In this document: positions 62,477 through 64,000 of the stretch, piece by piece
Layout: every line of letters begins with the position of its first letter
Position numbering within the stretch: position 1 is the first letter of the stretch
Assembly (NCBI GenBank): GCA_917880885.1
Contig: OU862922.1
Coordinates: 24,366,627 to 24,430,626, forward strand
Source of the DNA: Limnephilus marmoratus
Taxonomy: Eukaryota > Arthropoda > Insecta > Trichoptera > Limnephilidae
Direction: 5' to 3'
Length of the DNA: 64,000 bases
Translations under genes and position numbers: made by a program
The notes under the pieces: generated by a model
What the model was told of the DNA's origin: nothing
The model's database searches: none
Seen by the model: the letters and a program-made list of their open reading frames with translations, nothing else

Positions 62477-64000
62477 TTTATTTTATTTATATATTTATTT
62501 ATTTATTAACGCCGATTATGACAGCTTTTACAAAAGAATTACAATTATTTTACATATGAATACAGAATATACATAGATAAAAAAAGAAAAATATAAAATT
62601 CATAACAGAGAACAATAGAAATTGTAGTATCAACATAAAAAAGTACAATGAGTAGGTTATCATAAATACAATACAACATATTATTAATCCCGGATATTAT
62701 GTATTAAGAAATTAATACTTTAAATCTGTACTTGATTATAGTCAAATTGAGAAGCGCTGACAGACAGTCTTAATTAAGTAGTGTTTGTATGAGGTTAAAC
62801 TAGTAATGTTTATAGATTCATCCAAAACATATTTATTTCCAAGTACATGCAGGCGATTCATTATGGAATCGAGTTCAGCGTTCGATCCTGTATTGTTGCA
62901 ATGATAAGGTAATTTTAACGAACTGATCGACTAGGGACATGGAAACATATTAGCGCAAGAAATTCAGGGGAGTTCAACAGGTTGGTAACGATTTTAAATA
63001 AATAAAATAGGTCTGAACAAATTCTTCTCTCTTTTAATGTATCGAGTCCCAATAATTGTAACAGGGAGGGATAATTAATGTTTTCGATGAATATTCCCAA
63101 TTTAAAATTAATATAACGTAAAAATTTATGTTGGACTCGCTCAAGAGAATTCTCATGTACACTGTAGTAAGGATTCCAAATGGTGGAGTTAAATTCTAGT
63201 TGGCTTCTAACAAGTAAAATGTAAAGTAATTTGATAGTTTTTAAATTTTTAAAATCCTTTGAAATCCGTAAGACAAATCCTAACATTTGCATTGCTTTAC
63301 TGGTTATATTATTAATATGTTTAATGAATGTTAATTTAGTGTCAAAGGTTACACCAAGGTCTCTTATTTCATCAACAGATAATAAGATGTGGTTATTGAG
63401 AAAGTAGGTGAACAACAATGGTTTTTTTTTCTGTGGAATCTCATAAGTTGACATTTTTTAAAATTAAGAGTTAATTTGTTGATAAGACACCAATCATAAA
63501 AGCTATTAATATAAGATTGAAGTGTCAGACAGTCCTCGTTTTTTTCAATAATTCTAAAAATCTACATATCATCAGCGAACATTAGAATAAGAACACGGGT
63601 GAATATGTTCGTTACGTCGTTAATGAATAAATTAAAAAGTAAAGGACCAAGACGCGAACCCTGGGGTACGCCACTGGTAGCTTCGAACATGTAGGACAAG
63701 TGATCATTAATATAGACAATTAGCTGACGCCTAAGTAAGTAACTCTTAAACCAAGATAAAAGGTTTCCATTAATACCGAGTTTCAAAAGTTTATTAATGA
63801 GGATTTTAAGACAGACCTTATCAAACGCCTTACTGAAGTCGGTGTATATAGAATCAACTTGTTGTTTGTTGGCAAGTGCATTAGAAATGAAATTTTCATA
63901 TAATGTAAGGTTAGTCAAAGTTGATCTGCCGGAGATAAAGCCGTGTTGACAAGTTGCGATACAAGAGTTTACAAAAAAGCTGATTTTCTTAAGGATCAAT
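62477..64000 (-). pseudogene. LINE-B, reverse transcriptase half, runs off window
   Basis: Minus strand: QHGFISGRSTLTNLTLYENF, IYTDFSKAFDKVCLKILINK (domain A), TSGVPQGSRLGPLLFNLFIN (domain B), FADDM (catalytic), a TAG at about 63562, a -1/+1 slip in an A run near 63421-63428, IRDLGVTFDTKLTFIKHINN, LYILLVRSQLEFNSTIWNPY, a third lesion near 62917, then SIMNRLHVLGNKYVLDESIN and a stop at 62742. The 3' end is (AATAAAT)n at 62477-62508. Same family as 59290-59998. The 5' part lies beyond 64000. Confidence 0.85.

Overview
The window is eukaryotic, AT-rich DNA, almost certainly from an insect. It holds one spliced gene whose protein reads as the insect core alpha-1,3-fucosyltransferase FucTA. It also has a run of the arthropod telomeric unit TTAGG at 48943-48976, and its transposon families (hAT, PIF/Harbinger, piggyBac-like, pogo/Tigger-like, Penelope-like, Jockey/CR1-type LINEs, tRNA-derived SINEs) are typical of large, repeat-rich insect genomes. 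The species cannot be fixed from the sequence. There are no operons, CRISPR arrays or rRNA genes.

FucTA lies on the minus strand from 29307 (start) to 5689 (stop). I could join seven exons with consensus GT/AG sites and matching phases into a 484-residue type II Golgi membrane protein. Intron 2 is 15.3 kb and is full of transposons. They include a LINE whose reverse transcriptase motif is split by a hAT element (19810-21489), a 1.64 kb piggyBac-like element holding two SINE-like copies, a GC-rich LTR-like promoter block, and Penelope-like fragments with hammerhead-like RNA motifs.

Downstream of the gene (1-5688) there is a tRNA-like SINE head, a 0.9 kb GC-rich minisatellite and a Penelope-like remnant. 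Upstream (29.3-64 kb) I found no second host gene. That 34.7 kb is layered mobile DNA: a 1.73 kb hAT element with a decayed transposase (34132-35861), several foldback elements, a large inverted repeat of 16-17 bp minisatellites flanking the telomeric repeat (48709-49250), a terminal-inverted-repeat element with a broken MADF-domain gene (52796-53597), TTAA-flanked MITEs carrying nested Harbinger and hAT MITEs, and two LINEs of one family at 59.3-60.0 kb and 62.5-64 kb, the second running off the window edge.

The most interesting material is in the mobile DNA. Penelope-like fragments carry a repeated CTGAYGA-hairpin-GAAA motif, twice in near-palindromic tail-to-tail pairs. A LINE and a SINE-like family share a nested 3' hairpin. 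Two Harbinger-type MITE families have long G/C homopolymer runs inside. Target-site duplications allow the relative age of several insertions to be read directly.
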